In this document: positions 7,926 to 16,208 of the stretch, piece after piece
How the letters are laid out: every line of letters begins with the position of its first letter
Position numbering within the stretch: position 1 is the stretch's first letter
The notes under the pieces: model-generated
Told to the model about the DNA's origin: nothing
What the model saw: only the letters and a program-made list of their open reading frames with translations
Databases searched by the model: none
Program-made: the position numbers and the translations under genes
Assembly: GCA_014728215.1 (NCBI GenBank)
Contig: WJLZ01000054.1
Span: 1-41,870 of the forward strand
Origin: Chitinivibrionales bacterium
GTDB lineage: Bacteria; Fibrobacterota; Chitinivibrionia; Chitinivibrionales; WJKA01
Direction: 5' to 3'
DNA length: 41,870 bases

Positions 7926-9491
7926 ATGGAGCAAAAAATATCTCAGGCGGTAAGAGAGGCGGCCGAATATGTATGTGCAAAAATCAATTCCGGCTTATAT
8001 CCTGAAGGCTGCAACTTGCCTGGTATCAAAAACTTATCGCGTGCATCGGGTATATCTACCTACAGTATCTGGAAAGCTTTACAGTACTTAAAGGATTTTA
8101 ATGTTGTTGATGGAATTAACGGCAGGAATTTCAAGGTTTTAGTGAATCAGATCGACACCTCTTTGCTTTTAGATCCGGAGCCGGTAAAAAGAAAAAGGCC
8201 TCTGTCCCAGACCTGGCAGCGGGTGTGCGAAGCATTGCGTAGTGACATATTAAATAATGTATATGCAGCCGGACTCCCGTTGCCCTCATTCAAAGAGCTT
8301 CAGTCACGATATAACATTTCTTACCGGACACTGAAAAAGGCGCTTGATTCACTATGTAATGAAAACATAATCGAACCCAGGGGCAGAAACTATGCAGTGC
8401 GAACATTCCGGAAAGGATCCGGGAATGCAAGGATTGTCTTTATTGTCATATCAGACCGAACCGGGCGCTTAAGCCTCGAATTTCTCAATGAAGAATATTT
8501 CCGGATTCTGGAACTGGAATGCACCACATCAAAGATCGGCCTGGATATTTTCACCTATAATCTTGAAGACGATGCAATGAAGGTATTTAATCATCTGGAC
8601 GGGAGTCTTCTTGAGGATAATGATTCGATAATGGGATATATTCTAATTGGAGTTTCTCCCGATGATATCGAGAAAAGAGAAAAAATCCTGAGTCAGGTTG
8701 TCCACTATAACAAGCCTCTGGCGATCCTTGATGTTGCCGGTGGATGGAAACTTCCTGCATACCTCTACCGTCACAATGTCCGTTTTTTCTCTGCTGCCGT
8801 TTCACCAAAGCCGGCACGTGATGTTGCACGATATCTCCTTGAGCACGGCCATAAAAAGATCTGCTATATTTCGCCGTTTCATCGCTCCCTCTGGTCAAAA
8901 AACAGGTATACAGGTCTTTCTGAAATTTATTTTTCGGCAGGTATGCATGATAATGTCAAGCTTTTTGCATTTGATAATCCACCCGTTGTCCATGATTTCT
9001 ATCATGAGCACGTCCAGCGTAAATGCGACCTTACTCCTTTGCATACTGCATACGAAAGCATAAAACCCCGGCTCCTCTCCTATTTCCGGGGTCCTGTTGA
9101 GGACACTCTTTTTTTTCTGCTCCCGTGGCGAATTCTGACCCAGAAAGAGCTGGAGAATCAGTGCGAAAGACTTTATGATGAAGCACTGAAAGACCGGAAG
9201 ATTACTGCCTGGGTATGTGCAAATGACAATATTGCGCTTGCAGCTTTGTCGTATTTGAAATCAAAAAAAATCGATGTCCCCTATGATATCAGTGTTCTGG
9301 GCTTTGATGATTCCTCGCTGGCATTAAGAAATGGGTTATCGAGCTATAATTTCAATATGCGCGCCATGGCGCATACCATTCTTAATTATATGCTCAATAC
9401 CAGAAGCTTGCCTTCAACCCGGAAGCCGATTGAGGTAGATGGGATTATAATAGAGAGGCTTACTACTGCGCAGTCGCCGGTAATTTCATGA
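7926..9491 (+). CDS. Transcriptional regulator: two GntR-type winged helices plus a LacI-type sugar-binding domain
   Basis: A 521-residue regulator counted from the ATG at 7926. An AGGAG lies 11 bases ahead of this ATG; the GTG at 7917 touches the same AGGAG and is too close. Residues about 1-72 and 94-160 each look like a GntR-type winged helix: LPGIKNLSRASGISTYSIWK with KALQYLKDFNVVDG, then LPSFKELQSRYNISYRTLKK with ALDSLCNENIIEPRG. From about 170 to the end there is a LacI/GalR periplasmic-binding-protein fold, with AWVCANDNIALAAL and DISVLGFDDS as its hallmarks. AraR-type proteins have one such helix plus this sensor; two is unusual. It is divergent from the sialidase operon, which suggests it senses a sugar released by those enzymes and represses or activates them. 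Confidence 0.85.
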   Translation: MEQKISQAVREAAEYVCAKINSGLYPEGCNLPGIKNLSRASGISTYSIWKALQYLKDFNVVDGINGRNFKVLVNQIDTSLLLDPEPVKRKRPLSQTWQRVCEALRSDILNNVYAAGLPLPSFKELQSRYNISYRTLKKALDSLCNENIIEPRGRNYAVRTFRKGSGNARIVFIVISDRTGRLSLEFLNEEYFRILELECTTSKIGLDIFTYNLEDDAMKVFNHLDGSLLEDNDSIMGYILIGVSPDDIEKREKILSQVVHYNKPLAILDVAGGWKLPAYLYRHNVRFFSAAVSPKPARDVARYLLEHGHKKICYISPFHRSLWSKNRYTGLSEIYFSAGMHDNVKLFAFDNPPVVHDFYHEHVQRKCDLTPLHTAYESIKPRLLSYFRGPVEDTLFFLLPWRILTQKELENQCERLYDEALKDRKITAWVCANDNIALAALSYLKSKKIDVPYDISVLGFDDSSLALRNGLSSYNFNMRAMAHTILNYMLNTRSLPSTRKPIEVDGIIIERLTTAQSPVIS

Positions 9492-9524
9492 GAGGGCTCC
9501 GGACTTTGAGATTAATTATTATAT

Positions 9525-10898
9525 TCAATTCCGAAAACTGGTCACCGGTGCAGGCACATGCCCGCCATGGGCAATGAACTCTTTGCTTCCCTCCGGGCAA
9601 TGGACCGCAATAATTTTCGATGCCCCGAACAGACCGCCGAAATCCACCATTTCGCCCGCCTTTTTTCCCGGAACCGGAATAATCCGCACCGCGGTCGTCT
9701 TGCCGTTATACACACCGATAGCAGCTTCATCCATAATAAGACCGCAGATCGCATGAACAGGGGTATCGCCCGGAATGCAGACCATATCCAGCCCCACCGA
9801 GCAGACCGCACTCATGGCTTCGAGCTTTTCGATACTCAAATCGCCGTCACCGGCAGCTTTAGCCAAAGCATGGTCTTCCATGAGCGGAATGAATGCGCCC
9901 GAGAGTCCTCCTACCGACCGGGAAGCGAACAGACCGCCTTTTTTAACGGCATCGTTGAGCATGGCAACCGCAGCAGTCGTTCCCGGCGCGCCGATCCGGC
10001 TGATCCCCATGGCCTGATAGATCTCCCCGACCGAATCCCCCACCTTGGGGGTCGGCGCAAGCGAAAGGTCCAGAACACCAAATTTCACCCCGAGCATCTC
10101 GGCAACTTCGCTGCCGATCAATTCGCCGGTCCGGGTCACCCGAAACGCAGTCTGCTTGACTTCTTCGGCAATATCATCGAGCGTGCACCGGGGATTGGCG
10201 GAAACCAAACGCTCGACAGCGCGCTTGACAACACCGGGACCAGACACCCCCACATTGATAACGCACTCAGGCTCCCCCGCGCCCAGATAGGCACCGGCCA
10301 TGAATGGATTGTTTTCGGGGATGTTGACATAGACAACAAACTTTGCACACCCGAAACCGTTTGTCGATTCGGTCGCCCCGGCGATCCGGATAATTTTTTC
10401 TCCCACGAGCTTGACCGCATTCATATTGATGCCCGAGCGGGTGGTGCCTACATTTATCGATGAGCACAGGCGCTGCGTTGATGACAACACTTCGGGAAGC
10501 GAGCGGATCAGAAGCTCTTCACCCTTTGTCATCCCGTTATGCACCAGAGCTGAATAGCCGCCGATCAGATCGACATCCACCTCGGCGGCAGCGGTATCAA
10601 GTGCGCGGGCAATAGTAAGCGCATCAGGCAACGAGCAGCCTTCGAGCAGAAAACTGACCGGCGAAACCGCCAGCCGTTTGTTGATTATAGGGACCCCGTA
10701 CTTAGTGGAGAGCCGATTGCACATGCGAACCAGACTTCCGGCCTTTGCTTTAATCTTTTTTATAATATTAGCAGCAGTATCACCGCTGCCGGTCCGTCTG
10801 CAATCGTTGATATTGATCCCCATAGTCACCGTGCGGACATCCAGATTCTCCTGTTGAAACATTCTGACCGTATCCAGAATGTCATTCTTCCTAAACAT
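9525..10898 (-). CDS. UPF0210 (DUF711, PFL-like) family protein
   Basis: A 457-residue cytoplasmic protein, close to the usual length of the UPF0210/DUF711 family. This family is structurally related to pyruvate formate-lyase-type proteins but has no established reaction. Family-like stretches include VRTVTMGININDC, SINVGTTRSGINMNAVKL and the glycine-rich VGVSGPGVVKRAVE. The start overlaps the end of the ACT-domain gene upstream by 8 bases (the TAG of one lies within ATGTTTAGG of the other). In many bacteria an ACT-domain protein of the UPF0237 type is paired with UPF0210 in this way, so the two probably act together, perhaps with the ACT protein as amino-acid-sensing partner. It converges with the regulator gene ending at 9491. 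Confidence 0.9.
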   Translation of the reverse strand: MFRKNDILDTVRMFQQENLDVRTVTMGININDCRRTGSGDTAANIIKKIKAKAGSLVRMCNRLSTKYGVPIINKRLAVSPVSFLLEGCSLPDALTIARALDTAAAEVDVDLIGGYSALVHNGMTKGEELLIRSLPEVLSSTQRLCSSINVGTTRSGINMNAVKLVGEKIIRIAGATESTNGFGCAKFVVYVNIPENNPFMAGAYLGAGEPECVINVGVSGPGVVKRAVERLVSANPRCTLDDIAEEVKQTAFRVTRTGELIGSEVAEMLGVKFGVLDLSLAPTPKVGDSVGEIYQAMGISRIGAPGTTAAVAMLNDAVKKGGLFASRSVGGLSGAFIPLMEDHALAKAAGDGDLSIEKLEAMSAVCSVGLDMVCIPGDTPVHAICGLIMDEAAIGVYNGKTTAVRIIPVPGKKAGEMVDFGGLFGASKIIAVHCPEGSKEFIAHGGHVPAPVTSFRN

Positions 10899-11475
10899 GT
10901 GCGCCTCCCCTCAGAAGCTGCCGTACCGAGCAGACTTCGTTGGTGGCACGAAACAGATTCTCGTGCTGCAGACTTACCCGGAGGTCCATAGGTTGAAGCA
11001 GCACAGCAAGATCCTGCTGGATATGCTGGATATCGAGCTTGTCGGGAAGCGATATTTCTCCGATATGGGTCACGCTCTCTCCTTTAATCTCGAAGGTGTA
11101 ATCTTCGATATTGATATTCTTCTCAGCCAGGTAGGTGGTCAGTGTCCGGAGAATCCCGGGGGATTCCTTGCCGAACAAGGTGAGAACATACCGGCCGTCA
11201 GCATTGGACTTCATGACCCTGGGTTCAGCTCTATAAGGTTTGACCACAACCGATATGTCTTCGGAGCCGAATTCCGCCTCTATCGCTGCTCTGATTTCTT
11301 TGTCGGTTATGGGCTTGTCAAAAGCGGCAGTGAGTACAACGGTGAAATAATCGTGAACGACAGTCTGACTCATGCCGTCGATATTACCGCCGTTTTCATA
11401 CAGCGCCGATGAGATCTTTTTGACAATACCTATTTCATCGGCGGTAAGAAGTGAAATGACAAACCGGTGTTGCAC
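10891..11475 (-). CDS. ACT-domain protein (GcvR/UPF0237-like), partner of UPF0210
   Basis: A 194-residue protein with two ACT domains in tandem: about 1-85 (HRFVISLLTADEIGIVKKIS) and about 92-175 (RYVLTLFGKESPGILRTLTT). The arrangement is that of GcvR-type regulators. I place the start at a GTG (11475), because AAGGAG lies exactly 6 bases upstream. The longer reading frame to 11592 has no ribosome binding site and adds an unrelated 39-residue leader. It overlaps the following UPF0210 gene by 8 bases, so the two are translationally coupled. ACT domains bind amino acids or related small molecules; which one is not visible here. Confidence 0.85.
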   Translation of the reverse strand: MQHRFVISLLTADEIGIVKKISSALYENGGNIDGMSQTVVHDYFTVVLTAAFDKPITDKEIRAAIEAEFGSEDISVVVKPYRAEPRVMKSNADGRYVLTLFGKESPGILRTLTTYLAEKNINIEDYTFEIKGESVTHIGEISLPDKLDIQHIQQDLAVLLQPMDLRVSLQHENLFRATNEVCSVRQLLRGGAHV

Positions 11476-11864
11476 AGTGAACTCCTTGAAAAATGATTGT
11501 TGCGAGGAGATAAAATACAATGATGACAGCATGCACGATCGGGAGATCTCGCCAACAAAAGTCCGTAGAAGCATGAATGGATTCTCGATCATGGCGATTA
11601 TGAAATATTAATCGCCGCTTCATTGGATGATATCAGATTGCGGGCGATGTGCAGCGTATACTGGCCGGAACAGCCTTTTATGCAGGTACGCAGTCCTTTT
11701 ATCTTTTTCCGCCTCTTTCACGCTCGCTCACAAGTGTGATCGCATTTTCGACCTCAAAACCATAAAATTCTTTAAATTTACCGTTTTTGTGCGTACATTT
11801 AACATAGAGCGCTCACAAATTTGGTGAAATAGTATTGAAATTCTGTATCCGAAGGAGGTATTTT
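11476..11864. other. Divergent intergenic region
   Basis: A 389-bp gap separates the ACT-domain gene (minus) from the secreted protein gene (plus). The plus-strand ORF at 11627-11827 has no ribosome binding site and is taken as non-coding. It contains a possible promoter at 11777-11805 and a short TCACA-AG-TGTGA palindrome at 11728-11739. Nothing else was recognised. Confidence 0.5.
11777..11805 (+). promoter_or_regulatory. Possible sigma-70-type promoter
   Basis: TTTACC and TAACAT are separated by 17 bases, each matching four of six consensus positions. They lie about 60 bases ahead of the ATG at 11865. The match is modest, and Fibrobacterota promoter rules are not known to me. Confidence 0.25.
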
Positions 11865-13034
11865 ATGCGAGTGAAAAAAGGTATTGCAATTTTAGTAGTC
11901 GCTCTTCTCAGCACACTGGTGCATGCGGGCGATTCCACCGGATATCCGCGTGTGGAACTCTACCCCGCTCAGCCTGAAGCAGGTGACTCGTTGATTCTTT
12001 CTTATATTCTCGGCGTTCACCCCACAACATGCGTTCCCGAGTACAGCGCGCAAATCGTTTCCAAGAACGTGGCGGAGAGCTATCCGCCAATTATCATGAT
12101 TACTGTTAACTATGAAGAAATTCGATCTCCGGCAAATGAGCCGGTATGCGGCCAGGCTTTCACTGAATACGGTCCGGTTTTCGATCTGGGCGTTGCAGAG
12201 TTCGGCAATTATTTCGTAAAAACCGCGACGACAACGATCGCCACATTTTCGGTGGCCCCTCCGGAACCTTCGTTTCCATCTTCAGAAATCAGCGGTAGTT
12301 GTTACATAACTCAAAACAATGGATCTCCCGGTTTCATTCAAGATACTACCACCGATGAGCTGATTTATCCGCTTGCGGGATGCACCGTCGCCGTTGCGAT
12401 TCAAATCGAATCTCAACCGAAAACGCTTTATACCTGCGATACGATCGGCATGGATGTTCACTGTACGACACAAGGTGCAGAAAGCAGAGTAACAAATCAA
12501 ATAAGTGAATATATCGCAGTTACCGATACCGATGGGAGGTTTCTCATTTCGGATATCCCGACTGAAATCTTGAACGCCCACGCATATCTTGTGGCTGTTA
12601 ACGGCAACCGTATCGGCTTCGGCGATATCCCCTTCCCGCTTCAGGAACAGATGACCATCGATATGATCCTTTACAGCAGAGATATCGTGATCGACTCGGC
12701 ACTGATAGTGGAAAGCCGGGCAATTGCCGAGCAACTGGCAAAAACACATGTCGAATCATCAGCCTATCCATCAGGCGATCCTTACACAAACGCGGTAATA
12801 CCGGCCATTTCAGTCCGGGATAATGTCTTGATCCTGAACAACCCGCTTCGACAGAAGATCACCATAGATGTCTATTCGCCCGACGGCAAACGTATCAAAA
12901 CAGCGATGCCCGAGCGTATTATTGATGCAGGCATGCACAGCATCGCCGTACCATCTCTGTCACAGGGTATTTTTCTTATTCGTATTAGAGGCGACCGGTT
13001 TCACTTTGCGCAACAGATACGTGTCTGCCGATAG
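11865..13034 (+). CDS. Secreted protein with carboxypeptidase-regulatory-like segment and T9SS-like C-terminus
   Basis: A 389-residue exported protein. The start is the ATG at 11865 behind AAGGAGG with a 5-base spacer; an in-frame TTG at 11835 has no such site. The signal peptide is about residues 1-20 (LLSTLVHAG). Residues about 25-130 are a beta-rich domain with several cysteines, resembling a module seen in other exported proteins. Residues about 140-275 have a carboxypeptidase-regulatory-like fold (TDTDGRFLISDIP). The C-terminus (IDVYSPDGKRI to AQQIRVCR) is a Por/T9SS-like sorting domain. I do not recognise a catalytic motif; a cell-surface or matrix role is inference. A terminator follows at 13041. 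Confidence 0.75.
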   Translation: MRVKKGIAILVVALLSTLVHAGDSTGYPRVELYPAQPEAGDSLILSYILGVHPTTCVPEYSAQIVSKNVAESYPPIIMITVNYEEIRSPANEPVCGQAFTEYGPVFDLGVAEFGNYFVKTATTTIATFSVAPPEPSFPSSEISGSCYITQNNGSPGFIQDTTTDELIYPLAGCTVAVAIQIESQPKTLYTCDTIGMDVHCTTQGAESRVTNQISEYIAVTDTDGRFLISDIPTEILNAHAYLVAVNGNRIGFGDIPFPLQEQMTIDMILYSRDIVIDSALIVESRAIAEQLAKTHVESSAYPSGDPYTNAVIPAISVRDNVLILNNPLRQKITIDVYSPDGKRIKTAMPERIIDAGMHSIAVPSLSQGIFLIRIRGDRFHFAQQIRVCR

Positions 13035-13040
13035 TTATGT

Positions 13041-13075
13041 ATGCGGCAGGCGCAGGATACCTGCCGCATTCGTTT
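13041..13075 (+). terminator. Rho-independent terminator after the secreted protein gene
   Basis: ATGCGGCAGG and CCTGCCGCAT form a perfect 10-bp stem around a 9-base loop, followed by TCGTTTTT. It lies 6 bases after the stop of the upstream gene. It overlaps the longer possible start of the next reading frame, which argues for the internal start at 13104. Confidence 0.85.
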
Positions 13076-13103
13076 TTATATCGAACAGGAAGCATCTTAC
13101 TCC

Positions 13104-13946
13104 ATGAAGCGTCTTCTCGAATATTCTGATTATCGTTCGTATCTTGCGGATGTAATCGCAGATCGCAAACAGAATGGTCTCCCGGCTTCGAATCGATGGT
13201 TTGCCATGAAAATGGGTATAAATTCAAATGCATGGCTGACCTACATCCTGCAGGAAAGCAGGAATTTGAATGCAAAAACAGCGGAAAAATTGTCGGATAT
13301 CCTGAAACATACGCCTGTGGAGAAACGCTTTTTTGAAATACTGGTACGGTATAATCAGGCGAAGTCGCTTGACGATCGCAATCACTGGTTCCGGGAGATG
13401 TCCTCGATTCGTATTGCGCATAATATCAAAACTCTTTCCGGCGATCAATACGATTATTATTCAACCTGGTATCATAGCGTTATTCGCTCATTGATCGATC
13501 TGTATCCGGAGTTTCAGGACTTTACCGACTTGGCACGGCAGCTTTCGCCCCGGATAACTGTAGCCGAAACAAAAAAATCGGTGCAGCTTCTCGAAAAATC
13601 AGGATTGATTCAGAAAGATGAAAAGGGGAGATATCGTATCTCCGACAAGGCCATTACCAGCGGTCCTCACGAAAAAGCATTGCCGATTGCAAATTATCAG
13701 CGTGAGACCATGCGGCTTGCACAAGAGGCGCTCGATCGATATGACAAATCGGCGCGGGATATCACCACAATGACGCTTGGCATATCGAAAAATGGATATT
13801 CCCGGATATGCGAGTTGCTCAAGGAAACCCGACAGAAAATCGTGGAAATCGCGGCAGACGATAATCAGGCGGATCAGGTCTATCAACTCAATATGCAGCT
13901 CTTTCCGTTCTCTAAAACCATATCACACAAGGATCCATCCCTATGA
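13104..13946 (+). CDS. TIGR02147-family putative transcriptional regulator
   Basis: A 280-residue cytoplasmic protein that matches the TIGR02147 (DUF4423) family, best known as a large paralogous family in Fibrobacter. The N-terminal pattern EYSDYRSYLADVIADRK is the family signature. It is followed by a helical region (WFAMKMGINSNAWLTYIL), a middle DYYSTWYHSVIRSLIDL segment, and a winged-helix-like stretch (LEKSGLIQKDEKGRYRISD). I use the ATG at 13104, because an upstream in-frame ATG at 13041 lies inside the preceding terminator and a weak AGGAAG precedes 13104. The stop overlaps the start of the lipoprotein gene by 4 bases (ATGA). In Fibrobacterota such regulators often sit beside a small lipoprotein gene; the partner may be the regulated product or a cell-surface signal. 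Confidence 0.85.
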   Translation: MKRLLEYSDYRSYLADVIADRKQNGLPASNRWFAMKMGINSNAWLTYILQESRNLNAKTAEKLSDILKHTPVEKRFFEILVRYNQAKSLDDRNHWFREMSSIRIAHNIKTLSGDQYDYYSTWYHSVIRSLIDLYPEFQDFTDLARQLSPRITVAETKKSVQLLEKSGLIQKDEKGRYRISDKAITSGPHEKALPIANYQRETMRLAQEALDRYDKSARDITTMTLGISKNGYSRICELLKETRQKIVEIAADDNQADQVYQLNMQLFPFSKTISHKDPSL

Positions 13947-14587
13947 GTACCATGCACCGTTGCCACCTGTGGATAGCACTCCTCCTGTGCACTATGCTGC
14001 TTTCATGTTCGGTTTCAGAACTGGCCGGTAATTCATCGGATACACAGAACGGCGTGACCGTTATTGCTTGCAATGGATCGCTCGAGGGTTCCGCGCCTTC
14101 AGGGACACAACTCGAATTGTATCCGGTCACTCATAACCCGGTAACCGACAGTGCTGCATCGATAACCGGACGAATTGCTGCCGCATCGAATGATTCCTTT
14201 CGATTCGAATCGATCTCAGACGGAAATTACAACCTGCTTTGCACCAAACCGGCCGGCGAAAACATGCTTTTTCTTAAATCTATCACAATCGCACCGGGGA
14301 CAGTCGATACCTTGCACGGCACGCTTGAACCCCCCGGAGACATTCTGGGAATGGAAGGGCAAACCGCAAGCAGCGACTCGGTTACCTGGCATGTGCTCAT
14401 TATGGGCTCACCTTTTCAGGCAGCAGTGAGCAGGGAAGGCAATTTCAATCTTGCCGGGCTTCCAGCAGGCACACACCGTCTCGACCTGCTCGGTGTCTCT
14501 ATGGTAACGGAAAACACCACCAGTCTTGATATCAACCTCGACATAAGAGTTGTACCCGATTCAAGTGTGGTGCTTCAAGAATGGTAA
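13943..14587 (+). CDS. Lipoprotein partner of the TIGR02147 regulator
   Basis: A 214-residue protein with a lipoprotein signal peptide: a hydrophobic stretch and LLSC near residues 19-22, so the mature protein should start at a lipidated Cys. The rest is beta-rich. It resembles carboxypeptidase-regulatory-like (Ig-like) repeats, with GNYNLLCTKPAGE and FNLAGLPAGTHRLDLLG as the repeated GxYxLxxxPxG-type motifs. Translation is coupled to the upstream TIGR02147 gene through a 4-base overlap. The function is unknown; an envelope or surface role is inferred from the signal peptide. A terminator follows at 14705. Confidence 0.8.
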   Translation: MSTMHRCHLWIALLLCTMLLSCSVSELAGNSSDTQNGVTVIACNGSLEGSAPSGTQLELYPVTHNPVTDSAASITGRIAAASNDSFRFESISDGNYNLLCTKPAGENMLFLKSITIAPGTVDTLHGTLEPPGDILGMEGQTASSDSVTWHVLIMGSPFQAAVSREGNFNLAGLPAGTHRLDLLGVSMVTENTTSLDINLDIRVVPDSSVVLQEW

Positions 14588-14704
14588 CCGGTCGTATATA
14601 ATGTCGATGTCGGTTGCATCGCCGGTCCCAAAATGGTATTTTAAATCTTTCGATAGGGGTGCATATTCGGGGTTCTGCACAGCGGAACCAGGGACATGCA
14701 AACT

Positions 14705-14749
14705 AAGCCGGTAGAATAAGGTCGAAAGACAGATCTATCGGCTTTTTTT
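14705..14749 (+). terminator. Terminator hairpin, possibly part of an accC leader
   Basis: AAGCCGGTAGA pairs with TCTATCGGCTT (11 bp, one G-T wobble) and is followed by a run of T. Inside the loop sits a second small hairpin, GTCGAAAGAC, with a GAAA tetraloop. It ends about 30 bases before the accC start and follows a further structured stretch (14650-14700). It could simply end the regulator/lipoprotein transcript, or it could be an attenuator for accC. Confidence 0.7.
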
Positions 14750-14780
14750 GTAGAAGTTTTGTTTGATAAGGAATAATCGC

Positions 14781-16193
14781 GTGTTCAAAAAAATTCTTAT
14801 AGCTAATCGTGGTGAGATCGCTGTCCGGATCATTCGTGCCTGCAAGGAAATGGGTATACAGACCGTTGCGGTCTATTCGGAGATAGATAAGAAGAGCCTC
14901 CATGTCCGCCTGGCTGATGAGTCATATTGTATCGGCAAAGCGATGAGTTCCGAATCCTACCTCCGGTATCATGACATTGTCCTCAGGGCCCTCGAATCAC
15001 ATGCAGAAGCCATCCATCCCGGATATGGATTTCTTTCGGAAAATGCCGAATTTGCCAGACTTTGCAGAACATCAGGTCTTGTATTTATCGGTCCCTCGGC
15101 CAACGCGCTCAGAGAGATGGGCGATAAGGCAATTGCCCGGGACACGATGAGAAGAGCGCATGTTCCCATTGCCGAGGGCTCAAAAGAGCCGGTGCAAAGT
15201 GCGGAAGAAGCTGTGCGGATTGCAAAAAAAATCGATTATCCGATTCTTGTAAAGCCTTCAGCCGGCGGTGGCGGAAAGGGAATGAGAATTGTTCATCGTG
15301 AACAGGATCTGACTGCGGCATTCAGTTCTTCTCAGACAGAAGCCCTAGCGGCATTCGGTTCCGGCGACATCTACCTGGAACAATTCATTCGCAATGCACG
15401 CCATATCGAATTCCAGATACTCGCCGACAACCATGGTAATGTCGTTCACCTTGGTGAAAGAGAGTGCTCGGTTCAACGGCGTCATCAGAAGCTCATTGAA
15501 GAAGCGCCATCACCACAACTCGATCCCAAATTGAGGTCCCGTATGGGACGGGCAGCGATAAAAGCCGCCCATGCTGTCAATTACCAGGGCGCCGGGACCG
15601 TAGAGTTTCTTCTTGGTGAAGATAAGAATTTTCATTTCATCGAAATGAATACCCGGATACAGGTGGAACATCCGGTAACCGAAGCTATCACAGATATCGA
15701 TCTGATAAAATCGCAGATATGTATTGCAGCAGGTGAACCTCTCGGATTCAAACAGAGCGACATCAAAATTAAAGGACACGCAATCGAATGCCGTATCAAT
15801 GCTGAAGACCCTCAACATGATTTCATGCCCTCACCGGGAAAAATCCGGGGACTGGGGCTGCCGGGTGGCCCGGGGATCCGTCTGGACACCCATATCTACA
15901 GCGGCTATGAAGTTCCCCATTATTATGATTCTTTACTGGCAAAACTCATCGTTCATGCACAGAACCGGGATATCGCGATCAAGCGAATGAAACGGGCACT
16001 CGAAGAATTTTCAATAGAAAATGTCAAGACAACCGTCCCCTATCTTGCCAGAATCATGAGTGACAACCGATTTCGGAGTGGAAATTACTGCACCGACCTG
16101 GTGGAACGGTTGAAGGAAGATGACGACCATCATCATCTGAAAGGATTCGTGCAAAAAATCATGGAATCCTTTCATCTCTGGCCCGATGCATAA
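14781..16193 (+). CDS. accC: Biotin carboxylase (acetyl-CoA carboxylase subunit AccC)
   Basis: A 470-residue ATP-grasp enzyme that carboxylates biotin on its carrier protein. The start is the GTG at 14781, behind AAGGA with a suitable spacer. The N-terminus (FKKILIANRGEIAVRIIRACKE) is diagnostic. The glycine-rich ATP loop is KPSAGGGGKGM (about 159-169). The metal and catalytic region includes GTVEFL, HFIEMNTRIQVEHPVTE and the final B/C domain with ECRINAEDP. The protein is slightly longer than E. coli AccC. No biotin carrier gene (accB) lies next to it, which is unusual for AccC, so assignment to a pyruvate carboxylase A subunit cannot be excluded. The downstream MpsC-like gene is 15 bp away. 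Confidence 0.9.
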   Translation: MFKKILIANRGEIAVRIIRACKEMGIQTVAVYSEIDKKSLHVRLADESYCIGKAMSSESYLRYHDIVLRALESHAEAIHPGYGFLSENAEFARLCRTSGLVFIGPSANALREMGDKAIARDTMRRAHVPIAEGSKEPVQSAEEAVRIAKKIDYPILVKPSAGGGGKGMRIVHREQDLTAAFSSSQTEALAAFGSGDIYLEQFIRNARHIEFQILADNHGNVVHLGERECSVQRRHQKLIEEAPSPQLDPKLRSRMGRAAIKAAHAVNYQGAGTVEFLLGEDKNFHFIEMNTRIQVEHPVTEAITDIDLIKSQICIAAGEPLGFKQSDIKIKGHAIECRINAEDPQHDFMPSPGKIRGLGLPGGPGIRLDTHIYSGYEVPHYYDSLLAKLIVHAQNRDIAIKRMKRALEEFSIENVKTTVPYLARIMSDNRFRSGNYCTDLVERLKEDDDHHHLKGFVQKIMESFHLWPDA

Positions 16194-16208
16194 ACAAGAA
16201 TTGTATGT

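Noticed and set aside
9558-10463. 301-codon plus-strand ORF opposite the UPF0210 gene
   Set aside because: It is antisense to a clear family match, has no ribosome binding site and no recognisable protein pattern.
11728-11739. TCACA-AG-TGTGA as a CRP-type site
   Set aside because: The arms are in the opposite order to the CRP consensus and the spacer is too short.
13041-13103. Longer N-terminus of the TIGR02147 regulator
   Set aside because: These codons lie in the terminator of the upstream gene and do not match the family N-terminus.
14650-14750. GEMM-I (cyclic di-GMP) riboswitch
   Set aside because: GCACAG and GCAAA fragments occur, but the order of stems and the tetraloop position do not fit the known consensus.
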